From contig CAYPAV010000005.1 of assembly GCA_964408805.1 (NCBI GenBank), positions 124,001 through 188,000 of the forward strand: DNA of 64,000 nt. Direction: 5' to 3'. Numbering within the stretch: the first letter of the stretch is position 1; every line of letters starts with the position of its first letter. The DNA is from CAYPAV01 sp964408805. GTDB lineage: Bacteria; Pseudomonadota; Alphaproteobacteria; UBA8366. Made by a program: the position numbers and the translations under genes. Below are positions 1 through 8,659 of this stretch, one piece after another. Below the pieces are notes generated by a model, which was not told the DNA's origin, made no database searches, and saw nothing but the letters and a program-made list of their open reading frames with translations.

Positions 1-633
1 GGCGGCAAGGAAGGATTCCCTCTTTTTCCGAAGGACCTGATGGACGCCGTCGACCAGGCGGATTCGGCCGATTACGGCGAGGAAGACATCCTGGCGCCGA
101 CCGATTGGACCCTGCTCAACTTCGTGACCGATCCCAGGACCGGCCTCTCCCGGTTCGGGCATTTCGAGATTTCGAACGATCAGCTGATGGTCGATCTGAT
201 GGGCTATTGCCGTCGCCATACGCCGGAGGAAATTCTCGCCATTCCGGATGTCGACGAGCGGGTCCAGCTCTATCGTTCCCATGACGAGCCGGCGGAGCTT
301 CAGCTTCGCGAAAACGCCACGGTCCACGGGGATGCCGTCGTCGTCGATTTGCGCGGCGAGGAACTCCTATACGCCTGCAACCGCTTCATGATTTATGCGC
401 TCTATCCGGAATGTAACCTCTCCGTCTTCGTCAATCCGCAAAAGCACGGCGACGAAGTCGAAATCGCCATGGGCAAATCGATCCTAAAGAAGGATTCGAA
501 GGTCAATGTCGGGCTGCTGATGCTCGAATATGGCGGCGGCGGGCACCAGGCGGTCGGCACCTGCCGCGTGCCGCCGGGCGACTTGGACGAAGTGCTGGCC
601 AAGCTGATGGCCCATGTGGCGGAGGCCGCCTAG
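1..633 (+). CDS. DHH/DHHA1-family phosphoesterase, 3' part (exopolyphosphatase-like)
   Basis: Open from the first base, so the N-terminal DHH catalytic domain lies outside the window; 210 residues remain. The C-terminal end carries the DHHA1 signature GGGGHQAVGTC about 30 residues before the stop, preceded by a beta-rich segment typical of small-molecule DHH phosphoesterases. The stretch LFPKDLMDAVDQADSADYG matches the region just after the DHH motif in proteins often annotated as exopolyphosphatases. Members hydrolyse phosphodiester or phosphoanhydride bonds of oligonucleotides, cyclic dinucleotides or polyphosphate with Mn2+. The substrate cannot be told from the part seen. It converges on the SDR gene 12 bases downstream. 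Confidence 0.8.
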   Translation, partial: GGKEGFPLFPKDLMDAVDQADSADYGEEDILAPTDWTLLNFVTDPRTGLSRFGHFEISNDQLMVDLMGYCRRHTPEEILAIPDVDERVQLYRSHDEPAELQLRENATVHGDAVVVDLRGEELLYACNRFMIYALYPECNLSVFVNPQKHGDEVEIAMGKSILKKDSKVNVGLLMLEYGGGGHQAVGTCRVPPGDLDEVLAKLMAHVAEAA

Positions 634-645
634 CGCCTTCTCCGA

Positions 646-1416
646 TCAAAATGAAGCGGAAAGACCGCCGTCGACGGTAAGAATGTGCCCCGTCACATAG
701 GAGGCGGCGTCGGAGGCGAGGAAAACGGCGGCGCCCGCGATTTCCTCCGGCGCGGCCCATCGTTGCAGTGGTGCCCTTAATTCAAGCCAGCCCTGGATCT
801 CGGGATCGGCGACCATCGCCTGATTGGCCTCGGTGGCGAAGAAACCGGGCGCGATGCCGTTGCAGCGGATGCCGGTGGGCCCGAGTTCGGTGGCGAGCCC
901 GCGGGTCAGGCCCTCCATCCCCGCCTTCATCGCCACATAGGCCGCGTCGTCCCGCTTGCCGAGGGGTCCCGCGATCGAGGTTATGTTGAGGATGACGCCT
1001 TGTCCCTTTTCGATCATCGGTCCCGCGCAATGGCGGGCAAGGGCATAGGCGCCTGTCAGGCCAACGTCGAGAACCCGGGCGAACTCGCCGGGCGGTACGT
1101 CGGCCACCGGGCGGCGGAGGCGCAAACCCACATTGTTTACCAAAATATCGACGCGGCCCTCCAACGCCGCGAGACCACGATCGATTTCATCGGTTTTGCC
1201 GATATCGAAAACCGCCGTTTCGGCGCGATGGTCCACGCGCGAAAGTTCCGCCACCCGTCCGTCGAGGTGTTTCGCATCGCGACCGTTCAAGATGACGTTC
1301 GCGCCGGCCTCGGCCATCGCCCGGGCGATCTCCCAGCCGAGACCGCGCCCCGCCCCGGTGATAAGGGCGGTGCGCCCGGTCAGCCCGAAACGTCGATGAT
1401 GTGCTGTCCCCGTCAT
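646..1416 (-). CDS. SDR-family NAD(P)-dependent oxidoreductase (gluconate 5-dehydrogenase-like)
   Basis: A 256-residue classical short-chain dehydrogenase. It shows the cofactor loop TGAGRGLG near residue 17, NNVG near 93, Ser in NITSIAG and the catalytic YVAMK (YxxxK), then the C-terminal YVTGHILTVDGG. Overall it resembles gluconate 5-dehydrogenase or 3-oxoacyl reductase members, which interconvert a hydroxyl and a keto group; the actual substrate is unknown. The start is the first ATG in frame before the Rossmann fold (complement of 1414-1416) and has no convincing Shine-Dalgarno. The frame stays open for a long way upstream over the antisense of the next gene, which I treat as non-coding. 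It is divergent from the flavoprotein gene. Confidence 0.88.
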   Translation of the reverse strand: MTGTAHHRRFGLTGRTALITGAGRGLGWEIARAMAEAGANVILNGRDAKHLDGRVAELSRVDHRAETAVFDIGKTDEIDRGLAALEGRVDILVNNVGLRLRRPVADVPPGEFARVLDVGLTGAYALARHCAGPMIEKGQGVILNITSIAGPLGKRDDAAYVAMKAGMEGLTRGLATELGPTGIRCNGIAPGFFATEANQAMVADPEIQGWLELRAPLQRWAAPEEIAGAAVFLASDAASYVTGHILTVDGGLSASF

Positions 1417-1539
1417 AGGGGACTTCGTGTAGCATGCGATTGCCGCGGGCGGAAAGTCCGCCGGTGACGGATTCGTGTCTTGCCGGCGATCGGCGAGGCG
1501 CAATCTAATCCCAAGAACACTTGAGTCGATAGGTGGTAC

Positions 1540-2967
1540 ATGGCCAGCGAGACGATAAAGACCGATATCTGCGTCATCGGCGCCGGGTCCGGCGGGCTCA
1601 GCGTCGCGGCGGGCGCCTCGCAGATGGGCGCGCGTGTCGTGCTCGTCGAGCAGGGTCGGATGGGCGGCGATTGCCTGAACTACGGCTGCGTGCCCTCGAA
1701 GGCGCTGATCGCGGCGGGCGGGGCCGCGGCGGCGGTCCGGGAAGGGGCCGTCTTCGGTCTCGATCCGGCCGAACCCTTGATCGACTTCAAGCGGGTTCAT
1801 GACCATGTCCAGGGCGTCATCGCGGGGATCGCGCCCAATGATTCCATCGAGCGGTTCGAGGGCCTGGGCGTCCGGGTGATCCAAGCGTCGGCGCGTTTCG
1901 TGGGGCGGCGCGAGATCGCGGCCGGCGAGAACCGGGTGCGCGCGAAATATTTCGTCGTCGCGACCGGATCGAGCCCGAGCGCACCGCCGATCCCGGGCCT
2001 CGACGACACCCCGCATCTCACCAACGAGACCGTCTTCGATCTGACCGAGCGGCCGGAACATCTCATCGTCCTCGGCGCCGGCCCGATCGGTTGCGAGCTG
2101 GCCCAGGCGCACCGGCGTCTTGGCGCCCGAGTGACGGTGCTCGAGATGTTCGCGGCCCTTGCCAAGGACGAGCCCGAGACAGCGGCCGTGGTCCGCCGCC
2201 GGCTCGCCACCGAGGGAGTCGATCTCCGCGAGGGCGTCACGGTCAATCGTATCGCCGGCGGGGACGAGGGTGTCGCGGTCGAGATCGAACGAGACGGGTC
2301 GGCCGAGACCCTTCGCGGCTCCCATCTCCTTGTTGCCGCCGGACGCGCGGCGAATGTCGCCGGGCTGGAGCTCGAGGCCGCCGGAATTCGTTATTCGCAA
2401 ACGGGGATCGAGGTCGACCGACGCCTCCGCACCTCGAACCGGCGGGTCTTCGCGGTCGGTGATGTCGCGGGGGCCTATCAGTTCACTCATGTGGCCGGCT
2501 ATCACGCGGGCATCGTCATCCGGAACGCCCTCTTCAAACTGCCCGCCAAGGTGGATGAGACGGCCATTCCCTGGGTGACCTATACCGATCCCGAGCTCGC
2601 CCATGTCGGCCTCGGCGAAACGGCGGCGCGAGCGAAGCTCGGCGACCGCCTGCGGGTGCTCCGCTGGTCCTTCGCCGAGAACGACCGGGCCCAGGCCGAG
2701 CGGGCGACCGAAGGGCTGATCAAGGCGATGGTCGACAAGAAGGGGCAAATCCATGGTGCCTCCATCGCCGGCCGCCATGCGGGCGAGCTGATTCTCCCTT
2801 GGGCGCTAGCGATCCGGAACCGTCTCAAGATCGCCGACATGGCGGGCGTTATCGCGCCCTATCCGACGCGGAGCGAAATATCGAAGCGGGTCGCCGGCAG
2901 TTTTTACATGCGTTCGCTGTTCAGCGAGAGAACCCGGAAGCTGGTTCGATTGCTGCTGAAGTTTTGA
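1540..2967 (+). CDS. FAD-dependent pyridine nucleotide-disulfide oxidoreductase (MerA/Lpd-like)
   Basis: 475 residues. It has an N-terminal FAD loop GAGSGGLS (14-21), the redox-active pair C45-C50 in GGDCLNYGCVPSK, an NAD(P) loop LGAGPIGCELA, the second FAD motif FAVGDVAG and a C-terminal dimerisation domain. The family moves electrons from NAD(P)H to a disulfide or metal substrate. The C-terminal acid/base motif, HPTxSE in dihydrolipoyl dehydrogenases, reads YPTRSE here: Tyr441 replaces the catalytic His while Glu446 is kept. Mercuric reductases also have a Tyr in this area, but the N-terminal heavy-metal domain and C-terminal Cys pair of MerA are absent. No 2-oxoacid dehydrogenase genes are nearby, so I do not call it lpd. 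The function is unassigned. Confidence 0.85.
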   Translation: MASETIKTDICVIGAGSGGLSVAAGASQMGARVVLVEQGRMGGDCLNYGCVPSKALIAAGGAAAAVREGAVFGLDPAEPLIDFKRVHDHVQGVIAGIAPNDSIERFEGLGVRVIQASARFVGRREIAAGENRVRAKYFVVATGSSPSAPPIPGLDDTPHLTNETVFDLTERPEHLIVLGAGPIGCELAQAHRRLGARVTVLEMFAALAKDEPETAAVVRRRLATEGVDLREGVTVNRIAGGDEGVAVEIERDGSAETLRGSHLLVAAGRAANVAGLELEAAGIRYSQTGIEVDRRLRTSNRRVFAVGDVAGAYQFTHVAGYHAGIVIRNALFKLPAKVDETAIPWVTYTDPELAHVGLGETAARAKLGDRLRVLRWSFAENDRAQAERATEGLIKAMVDKKGQIHGASIAGRHAGELILPWALAIRNRLKIADMAGVIAPYPTRSEISKRVAGSFYMRSLFSERTRKLVRLLLKF

Positions 2968-3039
2968 GAATTCCCACACATTGAAAGCGCCGCGCGACGC
3001 CCCATAGTTGTTCCACCGCAACGGGGAAAGGGCGCTTAC

Positions 3040-3795
3040 ATGGCCCGCCGCGCGAACGCCAAGCAACCACGTTACCAGGAGATCGCGGGTGTCTTGCGTG
3101 GCGAGCTGGCAGCCGAGGTCTTTCCCGTCGGCGGACCGTTCCCAAAAGAGCTCGACCTTTGCGAGCGGTTCGGATGCAGCCGTTTCACCATTCGCAACGC
3201 CTTGAAGGAATTGGAAGTGGCGGGACTCGTCGAGCGGCGGAAGGCGGTCGGCACGATCGTGCGCGCCTCGACCCCGGAGAGCGCCTATGTCCAGAGCCTG
3301 GCCAGCGCCGAGGAGATCCTGCAATACCCGGACGAGACGAAGCTGCTGCCGGTCGAGCGCGTGAATGTCGCCGCCGATCCGAAAGTCGCGCGCTGGTTCG
3401 GCATCGGCGCCGGGACGCCGCTGGTCCGGGTCAGCGGTGTCCGCATCGAACAGATCGGCGGGCGCAAGATCTGCTGGTCGGACATTTACGTGCCGCCCAC
3501 CTATGGCGGCATATACGAACACATGGGTGGGGACCTTCGGCCGGTTTACAAGATGATCGAGGATGTGTACGGCGAGCGCACGCGCAAAGTCGAGGTCGAG
3601 ATTTCGGCGACCGTTATCGAGGGCGATAATGCGCGGCGGCTCGGTGTCGTCAACGGCACCTCGGGTCTCGAGATTCTCCGCATATATGCCGGTACGGACG
3701 GTCGGATCTTCGAGGCCTCGGTCAGTATCCATCCGCAGGACCGGTTTACCTATAAGCTGGCCTTCGCCTACGAGACCCGCGGCAACCAAGTCTGA
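3040..3795 (+). CDS. GntR-family transcriptional regulator, HutC/UTRA type
   Basis: 251 residues. Residues about 10-75 form the winged helix-turn-helix; FGCSRFTIRNALKELEVAGL is the recognition region. The rest is a UTRA effector-binding domain (RIYAGTDGRIFEASVSIHP near the end). UTRA regulators bind a small metabolite and usually control the adjacent catabolic operon. The gene is first in a co-directional run and is followed after 15 bases by a CitE-like lyase, so it probably autoregulates and controls the 3.0-9.9 kb cluster. The ligand is unknown; an organic acid or its CoA ester is the reasonable guess from context. Confidence 0.9.
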   Translation: MARRANAKQPRYQEIAGVLRGELAAEVFPVGGPFPKELDLCERFGCSRFTIRNALKELEVAGLVERRKAVGTIVRASTPESAYVQSLASAEEILQYPDETKLLPVERVNVAADPKVARWFGIGAGTPLVRVSGVRIEQIGGRKICWSDIYVPPTYGGIYEHMGGDLRPVYKMIEDVYGERTRKVEVEISATVIEGDNARRLGVVNGTSGLEILRIYAGTDGRIFEASVSIHPQDRFTYKLAFAYETRGNQV

Positions 3796-3810
3796 ACGGA
3801 GGTGACCACC

Positions 3811-4689
3811 ATGGCTATTCACCGTTCCTACCTGTTTTGTCCGGGGAACCATGCGCGCAAGGTCGAAAAAGTTTTCGACGCCGGGGCGGATGCCGTCATT
3901 CTCGATCTCGAGGACGCGGTCGCGATCGCCGAGAAACCGGCGACGAGGGCGCTCGTCGTCGATGCGCTGAAGCGGCCGCGCAACTGTGCGGGATATGTGC
4001 GGATCAACGCCTATGACACCGAGTTCTGCTACGGCGATATATGCGAAGTCGTGGGGCCTTGGCTCGACGGCATCGTGCTGCCGATGCTTGAATCGGTCGA
4101 CGATCTCCGCTCGGTCGATTGGCTGCTCGAAAATCTGGAGCGCGACCGCGACCTCCCCGTCGGCGGGATCGACGTCCTGCCGATCATCGAAACGGCAAGG
4201 GGCCAGGATGCGGTGCGCGACATCGCCCGCGCCGATACGCGCCTGAGGCGGCTTTCCTTCGGGGCCGGCGATTACACCAAGGATCTCGGCATGGAATGGA
4301 GCCACGACGAGGCCGAATTGATGGCGGTCCGTTCGGAGATGGTGATGGCGTCGCGCCTCGGCGATTTGGAAGCGCCGATCGACAGCGTCTATATCCACAT
4401 CCGCGACGATGAGGGGATGCGGAATTCGACCGAACGGGTGCGCGGGCTGGGGTTCCAGGGAAAGCTTTGCATTCATCCGGGCCAGGTTCCGATCGCGAAC
4501 GACGTGTTCACGCCGAGCGAGAAGGAGGTCGCCTTCGCCCGGAAGGTGATCGACGCCTTCGCCACCGCGGAGGCCGAGGGCTCGGCGTCGATACAGGTCG
4601 ACGGCTATTTCGTCGATTATCCCATCGTCGACAAGGCGCGGCGCGTCATCGATATCGCCGACGCCATCGCCCGGGCGGACGCCGCGTGA
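3811..4689 (+). CDS. HpcH/HpaI aldolase / citrate lyase beta subunit (CitE-like) family lyase
   Basis: 292 residues. It is a TIM-barrel CoA-ester lyase of the CitE/malyl-CoA lyase group: FCPGNHARK at the start, the metal/substrate site LDLEDAV, VRINAY, PIIETARG with the metal-ligand Glu, FGAGDYTKDLGM and CIHPGQ. Relatives cleave citryl-, malyl-, citramalyl- or methylmalyl-CoA to acetyl-CoA or propionyl-CoA plus an oxoacid. I prefer ATG 3811 over GTG 3802 because the GGAGG at 3798-3802 then sits 8 bases upstream. The PrpD homolog and two CaiB transferases downstream suggest that a CoA transferase makes the ester this enzyme splits; that is inference. Confidence 0.9.
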   Translation: MAIHRSYLFCPGNHARKVEKVFDAGADAVILDLEDAVAIAEKPATRALVVDALKRPRNCAGYVRINAYDTEFCYGDICEVVGPWLDGIVLPMLESVDDLRSVDWLLENLERDRDLPVGGIDVLPIIETARGQDAVRDIARADTRLRRLSFGAGDYTKDLGMEWSHDEAELMAVRSEMVMASRLGDLEAPIDSVYIHIRDDEGMRNSTERVRGLGFQGKLCIHPGQVPIANDVFTPSEKEVAFARKVIDAFATAEAEGSASIQVDGYFVDYPIVDKARRVIDIADAIARADAA

Positions 4690-4721
4690 CGTTCCGCCGC
4701 ATCTAACCGGAGGCACCGAGG

Positions 4722-6137
4722 ATGAACGATATTCCGGAGACCGCCCGCACCGCGCAACGGAAGGGAACGCTCTCGGAGGCGCTCGCCGGCTTCGTCGAGG
4801 GATTCGATCTCGACCGCGTGCCGGCGGCGGTGATCGCCCAGGCCAAGCTCAACATGCTCGATGCCCTCGGCATCGGATTCGCCTCGGTCGGCTTTCCCTT
4901 CGCTCAAAGGCTCGCCGCCGCCCTCCGCGAAATCGGCGGCGAGGGCGAGTTCCCGGTGATCGGGATGGATCTCCGCCTGTCACAACGGGACTCGGCGCAT
5001 CTGAACGGAACCTTGATCCACGGCCTCGACTACGACGACACCCACAGCGACGCCGTCGTGCACACGTCATGCAGTGCCGTGCCCACGATGCTGGCAACCG
5101 GGCTCGCGACCGAGGCCACCGGCGCGAAGGCGCTGGGCGCCTTCCTGATCGCCTCCGAGGCGGCGAGCCGGATCGGCGCGGCCGCCCGGGGCGGCTTCCA
5201 TACCAAGGGCTTCCATCCGACCGGCGTCGTCGGCTCGTTCGGTGCCACGCTCGGGGCGGCCTATCTATACGACCTTTCGGGCGAGCAATTGCTCGATGCC
5301 CAGGGCATTGTCCTCTCCCAGGCCGCCGCCAGCCTGCAATTTCTCGACGACGGCGCCTGGACCAAGCGCAATCATCCGGCCTGGGCCAGCGTCTGCGGGC
5401 AAACAGCGGCGATGATGGCGAAGCATGGCTATTTCGGCCCGCGCGCGCCCTATGAGGGGCGCTACGGCCTGTTCAATCTCTATATGAGCGATCCCGGCGC
5501 GGCCGAACCGGACCGCATCACCGATCGCCTGGGCGAGGACTGGGCAATGACCGGGATCGCCTTCAAGCCCTACCCGGCCTGTCACTTCAATCATGCCTTC
5601 GCCGATTCGGTTCTGGCCCTCAAGGCCGGCTATGGCTTGGCGCCGGCGGATGTGAAGTCCATGACCGCGCATATCCACGAAGAGCAGGCCCGCGTCGTCT
5701 GCGAGCCGGCGGCCAACAAGAAGCGGCCGCAGAACGCCTATGACGCCCAATTCAGCGTTCCCTACATCATGGCGGCCAGCCTCGCACGCGGTCGCTTCAC
5801 GCTGGATGAATTGGAGGACCAAGCGCTCGGCGATCCGACGATCCTAGGCCTTTGCGCCAAGTCCGGCTACGAGATCGATCCCGATTCCGCCTACCCGACG
5901 CATTATTCGGGCGAGGTCGTGATCGAGACGACGGACGGAAGGACACTCCGCCATCGCGAGGCGATCAACCGAGGGGCCGCCGAAAACCCGCTGTCGACCG
6001 CCGACGTCGAAGCGAAGTATTTCGCCAACGCGACTCGCACCGCGAGCCGGGCCCAGGCCGAACGCGTCCAAGCGGCGGTGATGTCGCTTGAGACGGCCGA
6101 GACCCTGACACCGCTTGCCGAGGCCCTCGTCGCGTGA
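4722..6137 (+). CDS. MmgE/PrpD family protein
   Basis: 471 residues, the usual size of the family. It has the conserved HGLDYDDTHSDAVVH segment about 95-110 residues in, and FKPYPACHFNHAFADS in the second half, both characteristic of MmgE/PrpD. The family includes 2-methylcitrate dehydratase, cis-aconitate decarboxylase and iminodisuccinate epimerase, which act on di- and tricarboxylates without an iron-sulfur cluster. Neighbours are a CitE-type lyase, an MFS carrier and CoA transferases. No prpB or prpC is present, so a standard methylcitrate cycle is not encoded here. The specific substrate is unknown. Confidence 0.9.
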   Translation: MNDIPETARTAQRKGTLSEALAGFVEGFDLDRVPAAVIAQAKLNMLDALGIGFASVGFPFAQRLAAALREIGGEGEFPVIGMDLRLSQRDSAHLNGTLIHGLDYDDTHSDAVVHTSCSAVPTMLATGLATEATGAKALGAFLIASEAASRIGAAARGGFHTKGFHPTGVVGSFGATLGAAYLYDLSGEQLLDAQGIVLSQAAASLQFLDDGAWTKRNHPAWASVCGQTAAMMAKHGYFGPRAPYEGRYGLFNLYMSDPGAAEPDRITDRLGEDWAMTGIAFKPYPACHFNHAFADSVLALKAGYGLAPADVKSMTAHIHEEQARVVCEPAANKKRPQNAYDAQFSVPYIMAASLARGRFTLDELEDQALGDPTILGLCAKSGYEIDPDSAYPTHYSGEVVIETTDGRTLRHREAINRGAAENPLSTADVEAKYFANATRTASRAQAERVQAAVMSLETAETLTPLAEALVA

Positions 6138-6152
6138 TTGGCGGGATCCTAC

Positions 6153-7322
6153 ATGCGTGAACGACTCGCGCCGGAGGAGGCGCCCGCCGACGCGAGTTGG
6201 CGCAGTCTTTGCTTTTCATCCTCGGCCTTGTCGCTTTGTCTCTTCGGCGACGCGCTGATCTATATTGTCCTGCCGGTGAACGCCGACGCCTTCGGCATCA
6301 GCTTGGTCTGGGTCGGCGTCTTGCTCTCGGCCAACCGGTTCGTGCGAACCGTGACCTACGGGTTGATCGCGCATCTTGGCGAAATTATCGGCGTGAAGCG
6401 GCTTTGCGTCCTCGCGACCGCAACGGCGATTATTTCCACCGCCTTGTACGGTATTCTCGAAGGCGGGCCGGCCTTGACCGGCGCCCGGATGCTTTGGGGC
6501 GTTTCCTATGCGGGGTTGCTGCTGGTCACCTTGGGTTATGCCGCCGCCGATCGTGGCCGGACCGGCACGCGGGTCGGGGTGAGCCGGGCGATCGAGCAAT
6601 TCGGCCCACTTTTCGCGCTGACCGCCGGAACCTGGCTTGCGGGTATTTTCGGGCCGCGCGACGTGTTCCTGCTGCTTGCCCTCCTTTCCTGCGTTGGCCT
6701 GGTGTTGGCAATGATGCTGCCGCCGAGTTCACCCCGGCCGGCGACCGCGGGCAGTCGTCCCGGCTGGCTGCCGAAACCCGACCGGCTCGATCTGCTGATC
6801 TTTTGGATGGGTTTCGGCGTCGATGGCGTCTTCACCATGACCTTGACGATCATGCTCGCGGTAAACAGTTCGGTCGAATTGGCGATGGTATCGGCGGGAT
6901 TGCTGATTGCCGGCCGGCGGGTCGCCGAAATCGTCATTGCGCCATTGTCGGGCGCGATAGCGGATCGCTTCGGCGTCCGCACGCCGCTCGTCTTCGCGAC
7001 GATCGTGCTCGTGTTCGGATTTCTCTTTGTCGGTATTGAGTGGCTCTACACGGGCGCGCTTCTGCTGATGATCTCAAGGGGCATGCTGGGTACCCTGTTC
7101 CCGGCCACCGTCGCCCGGTTCGCGCCGAGCGGTGTGCTGTTCCCGCTCGCCCGGAACCAGACCTGGCGTGATATTGGTGCGGCACTCGGGCCGCTGACGA
7201 CCGGGTTCCTGCTTGGCGTCACTTCCCCCGAATGGCTGCATCTCGGACTTGCGGTGATCGTTTTCGCGGGCCTCCTCTGGCTCGTCTCGTCGGCGCAATG
7301 GCGGCGCGGGACCGACGCCTGA
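6153..7322 (+). CDS. MFS transporter
   Basis: About 389 residues with roughly 12 hydrophobic spans in two halves, separated by a polar, proline-rich loop around residues 190-210. The cytoplasmic loop after the second span contains LGEIIGVKRL, a variant of the MFS loop 2-3 motif, and the second half has GAIADRFGVRTP. It is a cytoplasmic-membrane carrier, probably for the organic acid processed by the neighbouring genes. The frame is open from TTG 6138, which touches the prpD-like stop; ATG 6153 is the simpler start. Import or export cannot be told. Confidence 0.85.
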   Translation: MRERLAPEEAPADASWRSLCFSSSALSLCLFGDALIYIVLPVNADAFGISLVWVGVLLSANRFVRTVTYGLIAHLGEIIGVKRLCVLATATAIISTALYGILEGGPALTGARMLWGVSYAGLLLVTLGYAAADRGRTGTRVGVSRAIEQFGPLFALTAGTWLAGIFGPRDVFLLLALLSCVGLVLAMMLPPSSPRPATAGSRPGWLPKPDRLDLLIFWMGFGVDGVFTMTLTIMLAVNSSVELAMVSAGLLIAGRRVAEIVIAPLSGAIADRFGVRTPLVFATIVLVFGFLFVGIEWLYTGALLLMISRGMLGTLFPATVARFAPSGVLFPLARNQTWRDIGAALGPLTTGFLLGVTSPEWLHLGLAVIVFAGLLWLVSSAQWRRGTDA

Positions 7323-7407
7323 CCGGCGGTTGATCGACGGTTGATCGGCGGCCTTGTCCCTCCAGGCGCGGAATGTACCTAGAGTCAGGGCTTTCGAAGG
7401 AGCGGAC

Positions 7408-8622
7408 ATGGCGGAAGGTATTCTGGACGGCATCCGGGTGATCGAGGCCGCGACTTATATCGCGGCACCGGCGGCCGGACTGGCGCTCGCCGATTTCGGC
7501 GCCGAGGTGATCAAGATCGAGGCACCCGAGCGTCAGGACCCTTATCGCGGCAGCAATCTCCGCGCCGACAATCCCCAATCCGACTATCCCTACAACTACA
7601 TCGTCGACAATCGGAACAAGAAGGGGATTGCACTCGATCTCAAGAGCAAAGCCGGTCTCGAAGCCCTTCACCGTCTGGTCGAAAGCGCCGACATCTTCAT
7701 CACCAATATGCCGATCCCGACCCGCGAACGACTCAGCATCACCTATGACGAGATCCGCGCGGTGAACGAGAAAATCATCTACGCCGCGGTTTCCGCCTAT
7801 GGCGAGACGGGTCCGGAGGCGGCTCGTTCCGGTTACGACTCAACCGCCCTTTGGGCTCGAACGGGGCTGATGGACCTTTGCAAATCGGCGCCCGACGCGC
7901 CGCCCGCGCGCTCGCTGCCGGGGATGGGCGATCATCCAACGGCAATTTCGCTCTATGCCGCGATCATGACGGCGCTGTTCAAGCGCGAACGAACGGGCCT
8001 CGGCTGCCAGGTCTCGACCTCGCTGATGGCGAATGGCGTCTGGTGGAACGCGCTTCTGACCCAGGCCATGCTATGCGGTGCCGAGGTGGCCTGCCGGCCG
8101 GCGCGGGAAGACGCGCGGAATGCGCTTCACAATCTCTACCAGACCCGCGACGGGCGCTGGATCCACATCGTGCTCAACACGCAGCAGCACCGCTGGGCCG
8201 AATTCGCCGAACTGATCGGCCGGCCCGAGATCGGCGACGACCCGCGCTTTTCGACCGCCGAGGCGCGGATGGAAAACGTCCGCGACTGTGTCGCCGTGCT
8301 GGAGGGCGCCTTCGCCGAGCGGGACTACGAGGAATGGCGGACACTCCTCGATAAACATCGATTCACCTTCGGACCGATCTGCCGGATCGAGGACGTCGCA
8401 ACCGACCCGCAGATGGTCGAGGGCCGCGTCCTTCGCGCCTTCGACGACCCCGCGGCGGGAACCGACTACGTGGTCGACACGCCGTTCTGGGTCGAGGGCG
8501 AGACCAAGGCCGATCCGGTGATGCCGCCCACCCACGGCGAGCATACGGCCGAGGTGTTGCGTGATATCGGCTATGACGACGCGGCCCTCGCCGAAATGAG
8601 GGCGGACGGAGTCATCCTCTGA
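7408..8622 (+). CDS. CaiB/BaiF CoA-transferase family protein (tandem copy A)
   Basis: 404 residues, a class III CoA transferase. It shows ADFGAEVIKIE at about 28-38, NRNKKGIALDLKS, and the catalytic Asp in PGMGDHPTAISL. The family moves CoA between carboxylates through an aspartyl-CoA anhydride. ATG 7408 follows GAAGGAGCGGAC; a longer frame exists upstream but has no site and no homologous residues. The next gene encodes a protein of exactly the same length that is similar throughout, so the two may form a heterodimer like SmtA/SmtB, the two-subunit succinyl-CoA:malate CoA transferase of Chloroflexus. The donor and acceptor here are unknown. Confidence 0.92.
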   Translation: MAEGILDGIRVIEAATYIAAPAAGLALADFGAEVIKIEAPERQDPYRGSNLRADNPQSDYPYNYIVDNRNKKGIALDLKSKAGLEALHRLVESADIFITNMPIPTRERLSITYDEIRAVNEKIIYAAVSAYGETGPEAARSGYDSTALWARTGLMDLCKSAPDAPPARSLPGMGDHPTAISLYAAIMTALFKRERTGLGCQVSTSLMANGVWWNALLTQAMLCGAEVACRPAREDARNALHNLYQTRDGRWIHIVLNTQQHRWAEFAELIGRPEIGDDPRFSTAEARMENVRDCVAVLEGAFAERDYEEWRTLLDKHRFTFGPICRIEDVATDPQMVEGRVLRAFDDPAAGTDYVVDTPFWVEGETKADPVMPPTHGEHTAEVLRDIGYDDAALAEMRADGVIL

Positions 8623-8659
8623 GAAACCGGCGACGGTGCCTCGGCAACGGAGAGACGAG

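Noticed and set aside
646..2778. A 710-codon open frame on the minus strand
   Set aside because: Only its last 256 codons match a protein family (SDR). The rest is antisense to the flavoprotein gene and open because of high GC.
2806..4716. Long minus-strand frame (636 codons) antisense to the GntR and CitE-like genes
   Set aside because: It has no domain motifs and is Arg/Asp/Gly-rich like other antisense frames here; both plus-strand genes are well supported.
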